A DNA stretch of 64,000 nt from Levilactobacillus angrenensis (GTDB taxonomy: Bacteria; Bacillota; Bacilli; Lactobacillales; Lactobacillaceae), in assembly GCF_003946085.1 (NCBI RefSeq), contig NZ_RHOB01000008.1, positions 1 to 64,000 on the forward strand, given 5' to 3'. Below, piece by piece: positions 36,427-45,020 of this stretch. The notes below the pieces were generated by a model, which made no database searches, was not told the origin of the DNA, and saw nothing but the letters and a program-made list of their open reading frames with translations. Made by a program: the position numbers and the translations under genes. The first letter of the stretch is position 1, and every line of letters begins with the position of its first letter.

Positions 36427-36825
36427 AAAGGCTACTACTACAAGAGTATGAAATTTAGTGCCAAGAAGCTGACCGTGAAGAACTATTTCGATGCTTATGG
36501 TAGGAAAAAATCTAAGCGAGTGATGACGCTACATGCGGCTAAGAGCTCTCTGAATTATCGGCAAGGGTTAAGCAACAAGAAATTTAAGCAACACCTAGTG
36601 AGTGCCTTTGCCGCCAACGGGAGCTATACCCAAGTAACACCTTATGGCTTTCTCGCTACTGACGGGTTGGGCAAGTATAAAGTTATTCATAAAACTTATA
36701 AAGGTAAATCCGTAAAAGTGTTGTATAACAACTTGAACGATGATCACTTTAAGGTCAAAGACCATTTCTATCAAACGAAGGCTCAGGCCAAGTACTTCAA
36801 TCCAGTTGGCGCGCTGCACAAGTAA
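36350..36825 (+). pseudogene. Secreted 'GTWY' protein copy A2, broken by an 85-bp deletion
   Basis: Start, ribosome site and first 26 codons match A1 (34935). The sequence then jumps from TGCCCC to the equivalent of A1's YYYKSMKF, so about 85 bases are missing: the signal-peptide cleavage region, the FPK-GTWY motif and the reading frame. The original frame ends after KATTTRV; the remaining body (36448-36825, ending FNPVGALHK) is open but without signal peptide. A2 as a whole is 85 bases shorter than A1, which fits a single event. Confidence 0.9.
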
Positions 36826-36843
36826 GCAAGGAGGATGAAATCA

Positions 36844-37407
36844 ATGAAATTCACAAATATGATGGGTGCATTGTTAGCCACCGTCAGCTTTGGCGCGGCC
36901 TTAGCCGTGACGACACCAACGACGGATGCACAAGCCAGCACCAAAATGAGTATGGCTAGCTTCCCGAAGAAATTTCAAGGGACCTGGTACTACTACCAAA
37001 AGGGCCACTACAACCGGTATACGATCAAGGCCAAGCAGACTTCGTATCGGAACTTCTTCAGTAAAAAGTGGCATACGGGTCACAGTCCAGTTAAAGTGGT
37101 TAACTTAAACAAAGATACGCATAACGCTACAAAAGGTAAGTATGATACACTGCTTTTCATGAGTAAGGGCTGGTTGATTGACCAAGGACGTGACCAACAT
37201 CATAAATGGTCTGGCTTTGAAACGCCAGGTACAGAAGCCTATAAGATTGTGTCTCGGAAGTATAAAGGAAAAATGATTCAGTCATTAGCTATGGACATCC
37301 AATATAATGCTAGCAACGGCGAAGTCCATCTCCGACATTACTACAAGACCAAAGCCCAGGCTAAGGCGTTTAATCCAAACGGCTTGACTGAGGACTACCC
37401 AAATTAA
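36844..37407 (+). CDS. Small secreted 'GTWY' protein (B2)
   Basis: 187 residues from ATG 36844 (GGAGG upstream abuts the earlier ATG at 36835). Signal peptide and first 75 residues almost the same as B1 (FPKKFQGTWYYYQKGHYNRY), then divergent in the middle and again alike at KTKAQAKAFNP. Here the GTWY motif is intact. Followed after 22 bases by the CAP-domain gene, so the duplicated cassette and the CAP proteins may share a transcript. Confidence 0.75.
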   Translation: MKFTNMMGALLATVSFGAALAVTTPTTDAQASTKMSMASFPKKFQGTWYYYQKGHYNRYTIKAKQTSYRNFFSKKWHTGHSPVKVVNLNKDTHNATKGKYDTLLFMSKGWLIDQGRDQHHKWSGFETPGTEAYKIVSRKYKGKMIQSLAMDIQYNASNGEVHLRHYYKTKAQAKAFNPNGLTEDYPN

Positions 37408-37429
37408 GGCGCATAAAGGAGGAAATCTC

Positions 37430-38539
37430 GTGAAAAAACTAACGCGGCTACTGGCCGTCAGTGCGTTGACCGTTCTGGTCGGTGGTGGGGTCGTTGAGAC
37501 CGTGACACCACAGTCGACCGTTCAGGCGGCGAAGAAGGCCAAAGCCAAGAAGGCTAAGAAGACTAAGGCCAAAAAGACTAAAGCTAAAAAGAGTAAAGCC
37601 AAAAAGAGCAAAGCTAAAAAGACTGCCAAGGAAAAGAAATACTACACGGCTAAACAGTGGTCCCAGGTCTTGCATTACCGCAAACAGGCCAAGAAGATTG
37701 GCGTAACGACCAAGGGTATGTACGCGCAGAAGCCGCGGTTGAAGAAGTCATTTCGTCCCGGCAAGCTGAGTGCCAGCTATATCAATCGAACCGTCAATTG
37801 GATCAATTTCTACCGGACCATGTTTGGCCTGAGTAAGGTGCAGGCCGATAGTGACTGGAACACCTCGGCTCAGTATGGTGCGGCCACGTTAGCCGCTGCC
37901 GATAAGGGCCTGTCCCACGGTTTGGTTGGCATCAAACGGCCTAGCTTTGTTTCTAAGGCTGATTGGCAGAAAGGGGCGGACGCAACCAATCAGAGTAATC
38001 TTTCTCGAGAGGTGACTGGACCTTATGACATTGTTACGGGATACCTCAGTGATGACAATGATCTTAGTGGCTTAGAACCAGGTCACCGGTTGTGGATCCT
38101 GGGGGGCATCGATCGAGTTGGTGTCGGTCAGGCTGATGGTTATAACGATTTAAGAGTTTTTGCTGATAATAGCTATGGAGCAACAACGCCTGTTAAGAAG
38201 ACTGCCTTCCCACGAGCAGGTCTTATGCCATATGCACTAGTCAGTCAGGGAGCACCATGGTCGGTCTCTTGGCCTGATGAATACACTGGCGACAGTAGCT
38301 CAAGCCCCCAAGTGAGTGTTTATGATAAGACTGCTAAGAAAGCTGTGAAAGTGACACACGTCAATGCCAGTCAGGCCGGTTATGGCTTTTTCGGGACCAC
38401 AGTTTACTTCTTACCCAAGAAGAGTCAGCTTAAAGTCAACCATGCCTATAAGGTTGAGGTTTCTGGCGTCGAAGATCAGTCAGATATTTCGTACACGACC
38501 CGGCTATTTGATTTAAAAGTTAATGGAGCGTTCTACTAA
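37430..38539 (+). CDS. Secreted CAP-domain (SCP-like) protein with Lys-rich repeat linker
   Basis: 369 residues from GTG 37430 behind AAAGGAGG. Signal peptide to about residue 33 (TVQAA), then a 40-residue linker of KAKKT/KAKKS repeats encoded by near-identical 15-base DNA repeats (37540-37625), then a CAP/SCP domain (about 110-265; INRTVNWINFYRTMFGL, QYGAATLAAADKGLSHGL, PGHRLWILGG) and a C-terminal beta domain of about 100 residues. CAP domains in bacteria are of uncertain activity. The linker probably binds the anionic wall. The stop overlaps the ATG of the next gene (TAATG). Confidence 0.8.
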   Translation: MKKLTRLLAVSALTVLVGGGVVETVTPQSTVQAAKKAKAKKAKKTKAKKTKAKKSKAKKSKAKKTAKEKKYYTAKQWSQVLHYRKQAKKIGVTTKGMYAQKPRLKKSFRPGKLSASYINRTVNWINFYRTMFGLSKVQADSDWNTSAQYGAATLAAADKGLSHGLVGIKRPSFVSKADWQKGADATNQSNLSREVTGPYDIVTGYLSDDNDLSGLEPGHRLWILGGIDRVGVGQADGYNDLRVFADNSYGATTPVKKTAFPRAGLMPYALVSQGAPWSVSWPDEYTGDSSSSPQVSVYDKTAKKAVKVTHVNASQAGYGFFGTTVYFLPKKSQLKVNHAYKVEVSGVEDQSDISYTTRLFDLKVNGAFY

Positions 38540-39306
38540 TGAAAAAAGTTGGAAAAAGTTTACTGGTACTGGCGAGCGTGGGTATTCTAGGATTAGGTGT
38601 GCTCCCGGCGCTGCCAGCGCAAGCCGGGACGAAGACGGTCAAGGTCACCAAGGTAAAGCGGGCCGCTTATCATGCAACTAAGGGAACCATTTACACGTCA
38701 AAGAAACTGAACAAGGTGCGGGGGAAGGCCCAAGCCTATCAACACGTGACGCTGTACGTGACCAAGCACGCGACCATCAAGCAGAATGGCAAGAAGAAAA
38801 TTTATTACTACATCAATACGAGCAAGGTCAAAGGCTGGCTTTGGCGTGGGGACCTCAAGTTTGGCAAAGCAACGCCTTCCGTGGCTTCAATGAATGCGGC
38901 CATGGCAAAGCGCTTCGTGAAACAGGCCAATACTTACCGTGCGGCCAAGGGGATTGCGCCACTGAGCTTGGACGCAGCGCGAGTGAACGTCTTGAAGACG
39001 CATGCTAGTTGGCTCACGTTCGGGAAGTACCCTAGAACAAAAATTGACTGGGATGCTTATAATCAGGAGGCTGCTAAGTTCGGGCTTCCCGCCGATAGTG
39101 CTGTGATGGAAATTGGGTCCACCAGCAGCAAGGCCGACCTGAAGAACAGCCAACGGTTAAGCCAAGCAACGATTGATTTTTACATGATTACGGGTCGCAA
39201 TCAACCGGACTATACCCAAACGGTTTTAAAGGCGGCAACGACCAAGATTGGGATTTACTGGTTTAATGACCACGGCACGGTGTGGTTCATCCTGTTACCC
39301 AACTAG
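38539..39306 (+). CDS. Secreted protein with SH3/GW-like module and CAP-like domain
   Basis: 255 residues, translation coupled to the upstream CAP gene through TAATG. Signal peptide (cleaved near AQAGT), then a basic module (about 40-110: GTIYTSKKLNKVRGKAQAY ending VKGWLWRGDLKFG) like the wall-binding surface modules of lactobacilli, then a short CAP-like domain (about 128-255; ANTYRAAKGIAPLSLDAARV). The CAP part is shorter than usual and lacks the obvious His/Glu cluster. The pair probably acts together at the cell wall. Confidence 0.75.
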   Translation: MKKVGKSLLVLASVGILGLGVLPALPAQAGTKTVKVTKVKRAAYHATKGTIYTSKKLNKVRGKAQAYQHVTLYVTKHATIKQNGKKKIYYYINTSKVKGWLWRGDLKFGKATPSVASMNAAMAKRFVKQANTYRAAKGIAPLSLDAARVNVLKTHASWLTFGKYPRTKIDWDAYNQEAAKFGLPADSAVMEIGSTSSKADLKNSQRLSQATIDFYMITGRNQPDYTQTVLKAATTKIGIYWFNDHGTVWFILLPN

Positions 39307-39325
39307 GTTGGCTAAATTGTTTCGC

Positions 39326-39357
39326 AAAGGCAAGGTGCCCAGCACCTTGTCTTTTTG
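39326..39357 (+). terminator. Terminator of the CAP operon
   Basis: AAGGCAAGGTG-CCCAG-CACCTTGTC followed by TTTTT. Confidence 0.8.
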
Positions 39358-39492
39358 CGCCCCACCACCATACGCCAAAAGCATAGCTACCAATCACAAA
39401 CAAGCATTGGACATCCCCACCGCCGACGCCTATGCTAGGACCAAGCAAAGACAACTGCCACGTTACGCGGCAAGGAAAAGGAGCTTTTATTC

Positions 39493-40434
39493 ATGAAAAA
39501 CACAACCGCTAAAATTGCACTGGGTACCTGGGCCTGGGGCGACACCAGTGATGGGCAAGTCTTCGGCGACCACCTGACTGCTGAAGACCTTCAACCCGTC
39601 GTGGCCGACGCCATGGCCGCTGGCCTGAACGTCTGGGACACCGCCTATGCTTACGGTTCCGGCGAATCCGAAAAAATGTTGGGGACACTCTTACAGAAAT
39701 ATCCGCGGGACAGCTACCAACTCTCGACCAAGTTCACGCCGCAGATGGCAGGGACCGGCGATAACGAAGTCGCCGACATGCTGGCCGGTAGCTTGCAGCG
39801 CCTGCACACGGATTTCATTGACATTTACTGGATTCACAACCCGGCCGACGTGGAAAAATGGACGCCAGCTCTGATTCCACTCCTGCAAAGTGGCAAGGTC
39901 AAACGCGTTGGCGTGTCCAACCACAATTTAGCCCAGATCAAGCGTGCCGATGAAATCTTAGCCACGGCGGGTTTCCACGTATCTGCCGTACAGAACCATT
40001 TCAGCTTGCTCTACCGGTCTTCCGAAGAGGCGGGCATCCTGGATTACTGCCGTGACCACGATATTGACTTCTTCGCCTACATGGTCTTGGAACAAGGCGT
40101 GTTATCCGGGCGTTACGACGTCCAGCACCCGCTGCCAGCCGGGAGCATGCGCGCTCAGGTCTACAACCAAGTGCTGCCGCAAGTCGAAGACCTGACCGCG
40201 GGCCTGACCAAGATTGGCGCCAAGTACGACGCTTCAGCCGCAGAAGTGGCCACTGCCTACGCCTTGGCCAAGGGCACGACGCCGATCATCGGGGTCACCA
40301 AGCCCAAGTACATCGCCAGTGAAATGAAGGCGGCGAGCCTAGACCTCACGCCAGTTGACATCATTGAATTGGAAACGCTAGCCGCCGCAACTCACGTGGA
40401 CACCAAGGGGTCCTGGGAAGCACCGATGGCTTAA
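39493..40434 (+). CDS. Aldo/keto reductase
   Basis: 313 residues, ATG behind AAAGGAG. The catalytic tetrad is visible: Asp49 and Tyr54 (WDTAYAYGSGESE), Lys80 (LSTKF) and His115 (IYWIHNP). GVTKPKYIASEM near the C-terminus is the cofactor-binding loop. NAD(P)H-dependent reduction of carbonyls; substrate unknown. Convergent with the HxlR gene downstream; its own promoter region (39360-39480) holds nothing else recognisable. Confidence 0.9.
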   Translation: MKNTTAKIALGTWAWGDTSDGQVFGDHLTAEDLQPVVADAMAAGLNVWDTAYAYGSGESEKMLGTLLQKYPRDSYQLSTKFTPQMAGTGDNEVADMLAGSLQRLHTDFIDIYWIHNPADVEKWTPALIPLLQSGKVKRVGVSNHNLAQIKRADEILATAGFHVSAVQNHFSLLYRSSEEAGILDYCRDHDIDFFAYMVLEQGVLSGRYDVQHPLPAGSMRAQVYNQVLPQVEDLTAGLTKIGAKYDASAAEVATAYALAKGTTPIIGVTKPKYIASEMKAASLDLTPVDIIELETLAAATHVDTKGSWEAPMA

Positions 40435-40466
40435 TCCTGTGTAAACGAAAGGTCCGCCGCGCTGGT

Positions 40467-40820
40467 TTAGCGTTGCGAACCTTTTGTTTGTTGCCGTTCA
40501 CCCCAATTGCAGAGGTCATCCATGACGGGGATGAGTGATTGCCCCAGAGCCGTCAAACTGTATTCGACCTTGGGCGGAATCTGCGGATATTCCTGGCGGT
40601 GGATGAGGCCATCTACTTCGAGCTCACGCAGCGTGTTGGTCAGCGTTTTAAAGGAAATCGGGACTAGCAGTCGTTTCAAGGCGTTGTAGCGCAACGGGGC
40701 GTGGTTGAGATGCAGGGCGTAAAGTGTCTGCATCTTGTATTTACCACCGATGAGTCGCAAGGTGTAGGCAAAGCCGGTATCTTCCAATCGATTCTCTTTG
40801 ATGTAGTCAATGTCAGCCAT
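40467..40820 (-). CDS. HxlR-family transcriptional regulator
   Basis: 117 residues from ATG 40820 (AAAGGAG upstream; GTG 40826 is too close). FAYTLRLIGGKYKMQTLYAL, ALKRLLVPISFKTLTNTLREL and PKVEYSLTALGQSLIPVMD define the family. The conserved N-terminal Cys of redox-sensing members is absent; the only Cys is near the C-terminus (DDLCNWG). Divergent from the quinone oxidoreductase gene, with a clear palindrome between them. Confidence 0.88.
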   Translation of the reverse strand: MADIDYIKENRLEDTGFAYTLRLIGGKYKMQTLYALHLNHAPLRYNALKRLLVPISFKTLTNTLRELEVDGLIHRQEYPQIPPKVEYSLTALGQSLIPVMDDLCNWGERQQTKGSQR

Positions 40821-40838
40821 GAACACTCTCCTTTGGGT

Positions 40839-40865
40839 AAGTACCGCACTTTAATTTGCGTACTT
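40839..40865. promoter_or_regulatory. HxlR operator and divergent promoter
   Basis: AAGTACCGCA (40839-40848) and TGCGTACTT (40857-40865) form a near-perfect dyad of the GTAC type used by HxlR regulators. TTGCGT (40856-40861) with TATAGC (40880-40885), 18 bases apart, is a likely promoter for the oxidoreductase, so repressor binding would block RNA polymerase. Confidence 0.65.
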
Positions 40866-40922
40866 GTTTGTCTACTGAGTATAGCATAGACTTTAAGCAA
40901 CAACTTGAAGGAGGACGCCTCA

Positions 40923-41510
40923 ATGAAGACCATTGTATATGCGCATCCCTATGCCGGTAGCCTCAACCACGGTATCTTGACGCGACTCACGGACTATTTT
41001 ACCCAAACCCAACAGGACTTTCAGGTCATCGACTTGTATCAAGATGGCTTCGACCCGCGGTATTCACCGGAAGAACTGCGCTTGTTCAGCCGAGGTGAGA
41101 CGCCGTACCCGTTGGTCAAACACTACCAGCAACTCATTAGTCGGTCCACGGAATTGGTGATCATCACACCGATTTGGTGGTTCCAGTTGCCCGCTGAGCT
41201 CAAGGGATTCTTTGACAAGGTCATGTTAAAAGGGTTCGCTTACGAAGAGGACCCAGCATGGCAGGGCTTGTTGACCGATATCCAAAAGGCCACGGTCATC
41301 ACGACGGCGACGGTGACCAAGGATTATTTACGCACGCAAGCTGGCGACCCCATTCAGGGTAATCTGATCAACCGCGTCTTCGCCGACATTGGTATCGACC
41401 CACAGCGCACCAACTGGATTCATTTGGGAGAAGCCAACACCACGACAGACGCCGTACGTGAACAGTTTTTGGCGGCGCTACCGCAGTTGTATTTGACCGG
41501 GCAAGACTAG
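40923..41510 (+). CDS. NAD(P)H:quinone oxidoreductase, flavodoxin-like fold
   Basis: 195 residues from ATG 40923 behind AAGGAGG. KTIVYAHPYAGSLNHGIL (FMN/FAD phosphate loop), TPIWWFQLPAELKGFFDKVM and KGFAYEED are signatures of the MdaB/YwrO/Kef-ancillary family of two-electron quinone reductases. Probably detoxifies quinones or aldehydes and is induced through the divergent HxlR. After the TAG stop the same frame stays open for 32 codons to 41610, with no sign of use. Confidence 0.88.
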   Translation: MKTIVYAHPYAGSLNHGILTRLTDYFTQTQQDFQVIDLYQDGFDPRYSPEELRLFSRGETPYPLVKHYQQLISRSTELVIITPIWWFQLPAELKGFFDKVMLKGFAYEEDPAWQGLLTDIQKATVITTATVTKDYLRTQAGDPIQGNLINRVFADIGIDPQRTNWIHLGEANTTTDAVREQFLAALPQLYLTGQD

Positions 41511-41621
41511 TGGGTCTCGGGTTCTACTCCTAGCAGCGACAGGCCGGTCAATACGGCGGCTGATTATCGCGCCTATGATACGGTAGCTGATGAAGCTGAC
41601 GAGGCGTAAAAAAAGTAGCTA

Positions 41622-41668
41622 AAAAGGCTGACCAGTGCTGGGAGAAATTTCCCGGCTGGTCAGCCTTT
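41622..41668. terminator. Bidirectional terminator
   Basis: AAAGGCTGACCAG pairs with CTGGTCAGCCTTT around a loop that itself pairs GGGAGAAATTTCCC; A/T runs on both sides. It separates the oxidoreductase from the truncated gene on the minus strand. Confidence 0.8.
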
Positions 41669-41681
41669 AGTGTCTATTAAA

Positions 41682-41933
41682 TTACCGCTCGCCACCCACC
41701 AACGTGATTCGTTGGCGTACGTACTGGCCGCTTTCCAACAAGTCAAGCATGCCGGTCGCATAGTCGGCGTAGCTAATGTAGCTGTCGGCATCGTTGGTCG
41801 CCAGGTAGTCTTCACCGTCGACGTGGTAGTGGCCGGTGGCGGCCCCAGTCGCGTCGTAATTGAAGGCGGGAGTCACGTAGGTCCAAGCCAAGTTGGCGTA
41901 GGAGGGTCGCCGGTCCAGGCTGGCCCAACACAA
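41682..41933 (-). pseudogene. Truncated NAD(P)-binding oxidoreductase (3' end only)
   Basis: SYANLAWTYVTPAFNYDATG, then DADSYISYADYATGMLDLLE and QRITLVGGER form the C-terminal third of a NAD(P)H-binding flavin/NADH reductase of the short-chain dehydrogenase-like type. The N-terminal two-thirds with the Rossmann motif are missing; beyond about 41930 the DNA encodes a different protein on the other strand. Confidence 0.75.
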
Positions 41934-41937
41934 TCAC

Positions 41938-42111
41938 GGCGTTGTGGTGTGCCTGAAGCTGAATCAACACTTTGACCATTTGAAGTTCATTCCGCTAGCC
42001 CCGAAGCTAGAACTCCGCTCCGCCTTGGTCTGGCGCGCCCAACAGGTTCACTCGCGGGCGGCGACGGCCTTTGTGGAATTCTCGCGGGAGAAGAAGGGGT
42101 GGGTGAAGTAA
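41938..42111 (+). pseudogene. Truncated LysR-family regulator (C-terminus only)
   Basis: 57 codons open to TAA at 42109-42111: VVCLKLNQHFDHLKFIPLAP, then LRSALVWRAQQVHSRAATAF and VEFSREKKGWVK. This is the last effector-domain segment of LysR regulators (pattern IPLxPKLxxxxxLVWRxxxxxSxAxxxFxEF). The helix-turn-helix part is absent. Its 5' end abuts the truncated oxidoreductase, so one deletion probably fused two genes. Confidence 0.65.
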
Positions 42112-42181
42112 GGCTAGAAGGTCGTGTGTTTCTGACGCTGAGCTGGTATAGTAAAGACACATGTTTGGGAGGGATAGGCCA

Positions 42182-43813
42182 ATGGACTGGGAAACGTTAT
42201 TTGAGCCGCAAATCATTAAGCGGGGCTGGGATTATTATCAGCAGGGTCTGGTGAGAAATTTTCGTAACCGTGACGGGCAGATCACAGCGACGGTGTTGGG
42301 GAGCAAGCGCTATCAAGTCACGCTCGCCGTGGATGGTGAACGGCTACTGGCGGGCAGTTGTACCTGTCCGTATGCCGCTGAGGACCGCTATTGTAAGCAC
42401 ATGGCCGCGGTCTTGTTCATGGCCGATGACGTGGATGCTGGCAAGCCTGACGAAACGACCGTCGCCAACCTCCTGAAGCGCGCGACAAATCAGCAGGTGC
42501 GCGACTTCTTGGCCCAAATGATGCAGGTCGATCCCGGATTGGTGACTCGGTTTGCGCAGCAATTGGACCGTGATACCCACAAGCCGGGCATGGACCTGAG
42601 CGACTATCAACACCAGCTGGACCAAATCATGCAAAAGTACACGGACGGCACCTACTTCGTTGACTATCCCCAGGGTGATGCTCTCACCACGGCCATCGGC
42701 GACTTCTTAGCGCAAACGGTGCGGCGATTGCTGGCGGCGGAACAGATGAAGCTGGCCGTTGAGGTAGTTAACCAGGTGGCCCTGAACGTCGCCAAGTTGG
42801 AATTCGATGACGGTCTGGAAGACGAGACCATGTGGCTGGTCGATGCGTGCGCGCACGCTTGGCGACAGGTGCTTAAACCGGCCGATTACCGGGTGAAAGA
42901 ATTCGCGTTGGACTGGTTTTTAGCGAATGCGTTACGGCTGGGAGTAGTCGAAACGGATGCGCTGACCGTGATGTTTGATACCTTTCTAGAGCCGGACTTT
43001 CTTCAGAAAAAAGCCGCCTGGACCGCACATCAGTTGGCCATCGTGCCCCAGATTCGGGAGCGGCAGGAACGCCAGCGGCAGCGCAATCGCTGGGTGAAGT
43101 TGCATTTACTGACCATGCAACAGCTTGAACTGCCACCGGCCGAAATTGAACGGTTCTGTGTGGGCTATCTCAGCACCAAGCAGGCGCGATTGGCGTACGT
43201 GGCGTTGCGACTGGACCAGCAGGATTACGCAACGGCCGTGCGCCAACTGATTCTGGGCCAACAGGCCGCCCCGTCATGGGACAAAGCGGACTTTAGCGAC
43301 CAACTGCGCCAGCTGTATCGTCAGTTGGCCCAGACCGCCACCCCGGAACTGCAGCGGTCTCTATTTGTCCTGAGCTACGGCCTTGGAGACCTGGACTTCT
43401 ACCAGGTCTTGAAGCGGCAGTGTGCGCCCGAACAATGGCTCCAGTGGCGTCAATACCTGTTAGCTGGGTTACCCCAAAATACGGATCAGCTGCCCTTGTT
43501 GGCCGTGGACCAGGCATACCCCGACTTGCTAGCAGGAGTCCTGGCCCGACCAGGATTACAGGCGGTGCAGGACTATCAACGGCTCTTGTTGCCGCAATTT
43601 GCCCCACAGCTGGTTGAAAAATACGTGCGGGAGCTGCATCAGGCGGCCCAGTCGGCGAAGTCACGTACCCAGTATCACCAGTTGGTCGCCTGGTTGACTG
43701 ACCTAGTCAAGTTGCCCGGTGGCCGACTGGTTGCCAATCGGGTGGTAAGAGATTGGCGGCAGCGTTACCGCCGGCGCTCGGCCATGATGGCTGAGCTCAA
43801 CGTTTACTTTTAA
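42182..43813 (+). CDS. SWIM zinc-finger protein
   Basis: 543 residues from ATG 42182, eight bases after GGGAGG. N-terminal SWIM motif CxC-x8-CxH: Cys60, Cys62, Cys71, His73 (SCTCPYAAEDRYCKHMAAVL). The rest is helical with repeated tetratrico-like pairs. SWIM domains bind DNA or protein; stand-alone members next to PRiA4_ORF3-like proteins are found in many bacteria without a known role. Extended -10 TGGTATAGT is at 42144-42152. Followed after 19 bases by the PRiA4-like gene, so the two form an operon. Confidence 0.85.
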   Translation: MDWETLFEPQIIKRGWDYYQQGLVRNFRNRDGQITATVLGSKRYQVTLAVDGERLLAGSCTCPYAAEDRYCKHMAAVLFMADDVDAGKPDETTVANLLKRATNQQVRDFLAQMMQVDPGLVTRFAQQLDRDTHKPGMDLSDYQHQLDQIMQKYTDGTYFVDYPQGDALTTAIGDFLAQTVRRLLAAEQMKLAVEVVNQVALNVAKLEFDDGLEDETMWLVDACAHAWRQVLKPADYRVKEFALDWFLANALRLGVVETDALTVMFDTFLEPDFLQKKAAWTAHQLAIVPQIRERQERQRQRNRWVKLHLLTMQQLELPPAEIERFCVGYLSTKQARLAYVALRLDQQDYATAVRQLILGQQAAPSWDKADFSDQLRQLYRQLAQTATPELQRSLFVLSYGLGDLDFYQVLKRQCAPEQWLQWRQYLLAGLPQNTDQLPLLAVDQAYPDLLAGVLARPGLQAVQDYQRLLLPQFAPQLVEKYVRELHQAAQSAKSRTQYHQLVAWLTDLVKLPGGRLVANRVVRDWRQRYRRRSAMMAELNVYF

Positions 43814-43832
43814 AAAAAGAGGAAAGATTATC

Positions 43833-44363
43833 ATGCAAGAGAAACCCGTTGCGATGGAAATCACGATTAAATTGAAGGATGTTCGCCTGGCGACGTGGCG
43901 GACGTTGTTGGTCCCCATTGACATTCGCTACGATCAGCTACACGTGCTGTTACAGCTAGCGTTTGGCTGGGAAAATGAGCACCTCTACGGCTTCTGGCCC
44001 AAGAGACACAGCGACCAGATGTACGTGCAATCAGTCGATGAGTGGGGTGGCTTGGGGGACATTCCCGCGTCCCAGGGGCATCTGTACACCGATGTCGCGG
44101 TCGGACCGGTGATTTACGAATACGACTTCGGCGATAGCTGGGAGCACGTGATTACCTTAAAGCACGTCTTAACGGCACCCCAACTGGCGGGGCGGCAGCT
44201 GCCCAGTTGCGTGCGGGGTTCCGGTGCTAACCGCTTGGAAGATGCGCGGGGAATGAGTGACGAAGGCCAGGGTGACCGTTACAACCGGTCGGCAGTGAAT
44301 CATTTGCTGGCACATTGGAAGACGGCTGAGAAGGCTATGAATGCTGAGGAGGGGTACTTCTGA
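43833..44363 (+). CDS. PRiA4_ORF3-like protein
   Basis: 176 residues. The core is KLKDVRLATWRTLLVP (the 'P.IWR' strand), DQLHVLLQLAFGWENEHLYG, and the family hallmark IYEYDFGDSWEHVITLK, matching the plasmid pRiA4b ORF-3-like family, whose function is unknown. The C-terminus carries RNRLED-like and KTAEKAMNAEEGYF segments. ATG 43833 reads MQEKPVAMEITIKL; the Met at codon 8 is an alternative. Downstream partner of the SWIM gene. Confidence 0.85.
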   Translation: MQEKPVAMEITIKLKDVRLATWRTLLVPIDIRYDQLHVLLQLAFGWENEHLYGFWPKRHSDQMYVQSVDEWGGLGDIPASQGHLYTDVAVGPVIYEYDFGDSWEHVITLKHVLTAPQLAGRQLPSCVRGSGANRLEDARGMSDEGQGDRYNRSAVNHLLAHWKTAEKAMNAEEGYF

Positions 44364-44671
44364 CGGAAAATTCGCGTAGGGTTAAAGCGGTTAGGCTGAG
44401 CCCGGATACGCCGTACAATCTGGGGTCATTCTTTAGATGGTACCAACAGTTATTTTTGGCGAATTCTATAAGCAAGTTAGCCGCTTAAAGATTGGTTCTG
44501 TTTTGGTTTAATTGAAGTGAGCAGACTAAAACGACGGGTGGACTTGATTACTGTTAAAAGATTGTAAGTCAGAATTGTTAATCAACTGCGATGTTTTGAA
44601 TAAATCGTCCATATTGTGATAGATTTAGGCCAAGAGGTAACGTTGATGCTTTAAATTTTGGGGGAATGGTT
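44364..44671. other. Gene-free stretch
   Basis: No gene seen. TTAAAGCGGTTAG (about 44380-44393) and CTAACTTGC-side sequence TTAGCCGCTTAAAG (about 44477-44490) form an imperfect inverted repeat of 12 bases. GGGGGAA ahead of 44672 serves the next gene. Confidence 0.4.
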
Positions 44672-44986
44672 ATGAATAGGCGAGAGTTAGTGCTCAGCAC
44701 AACTTTTCAGGCGGAGAAGTTTGAACAACGAGTCGAGAAAATGGTTTCGCCATTTCGGGGATTGACGACGGTCAAACGGATTTGGTGTGTGAATCGCGAT
44801 GTCCAGCAAAAGAGTGAGTCGGCGTATACCGTCGTGGCGTTTGCTCGGCAGGCGGATGTTGGATTGGTGCGGCAACCGGAGGGTGAAAGCCGTGCCTCGT
44901 ATCGGAGAATTCTTCAGCACGCCAATGCGACTGAAATTTTAGCCTCTGAAGTGGAAACGGATTCGATATTTCTGCATCGGCTTTAG
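44672..44986 (+). CDS. Small hypothetical protein (104 aa)
   Basis: ATG 44672 after GGGGGAA (ATG 44666 is inside that site). Basic soluble protein starting MNRRELVLSTTFQAEKFEQR, with an alpha/beta pattern; no family recognised. 34 bases before the next small gene, possibly co-transcribed. Confidence 0.5.
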   Translation: MNRRELVLSTTFQAEKFEQRVEKMVSPFRGLTTVKRIWCVNRDVQQKSESAYTVVAFARQADVGLVRQPEGESRASYRRILQHANATEILASEVETDSIFLHRL

Positions 44987-45020
44987 ACAGAATTGTGATA
45001 AGGGATAGGGGGAGATCACA

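Noticed and set aside
37540-37625. Short DNA repeats that could be read as a CRISPR-like array
   Set aside because: They are in-frame 15-base codon repeats (KAKKT/KAKKS) inside a secreted-protein gene, with no spacers.
41511-41610. Readthrough extension of the quinone oxidoreductase beyond its TAG
   Set aside because: The frame stays open for 32 codons to a TAA, but the gene already has the normal length of its family and nothing suggests suppression.
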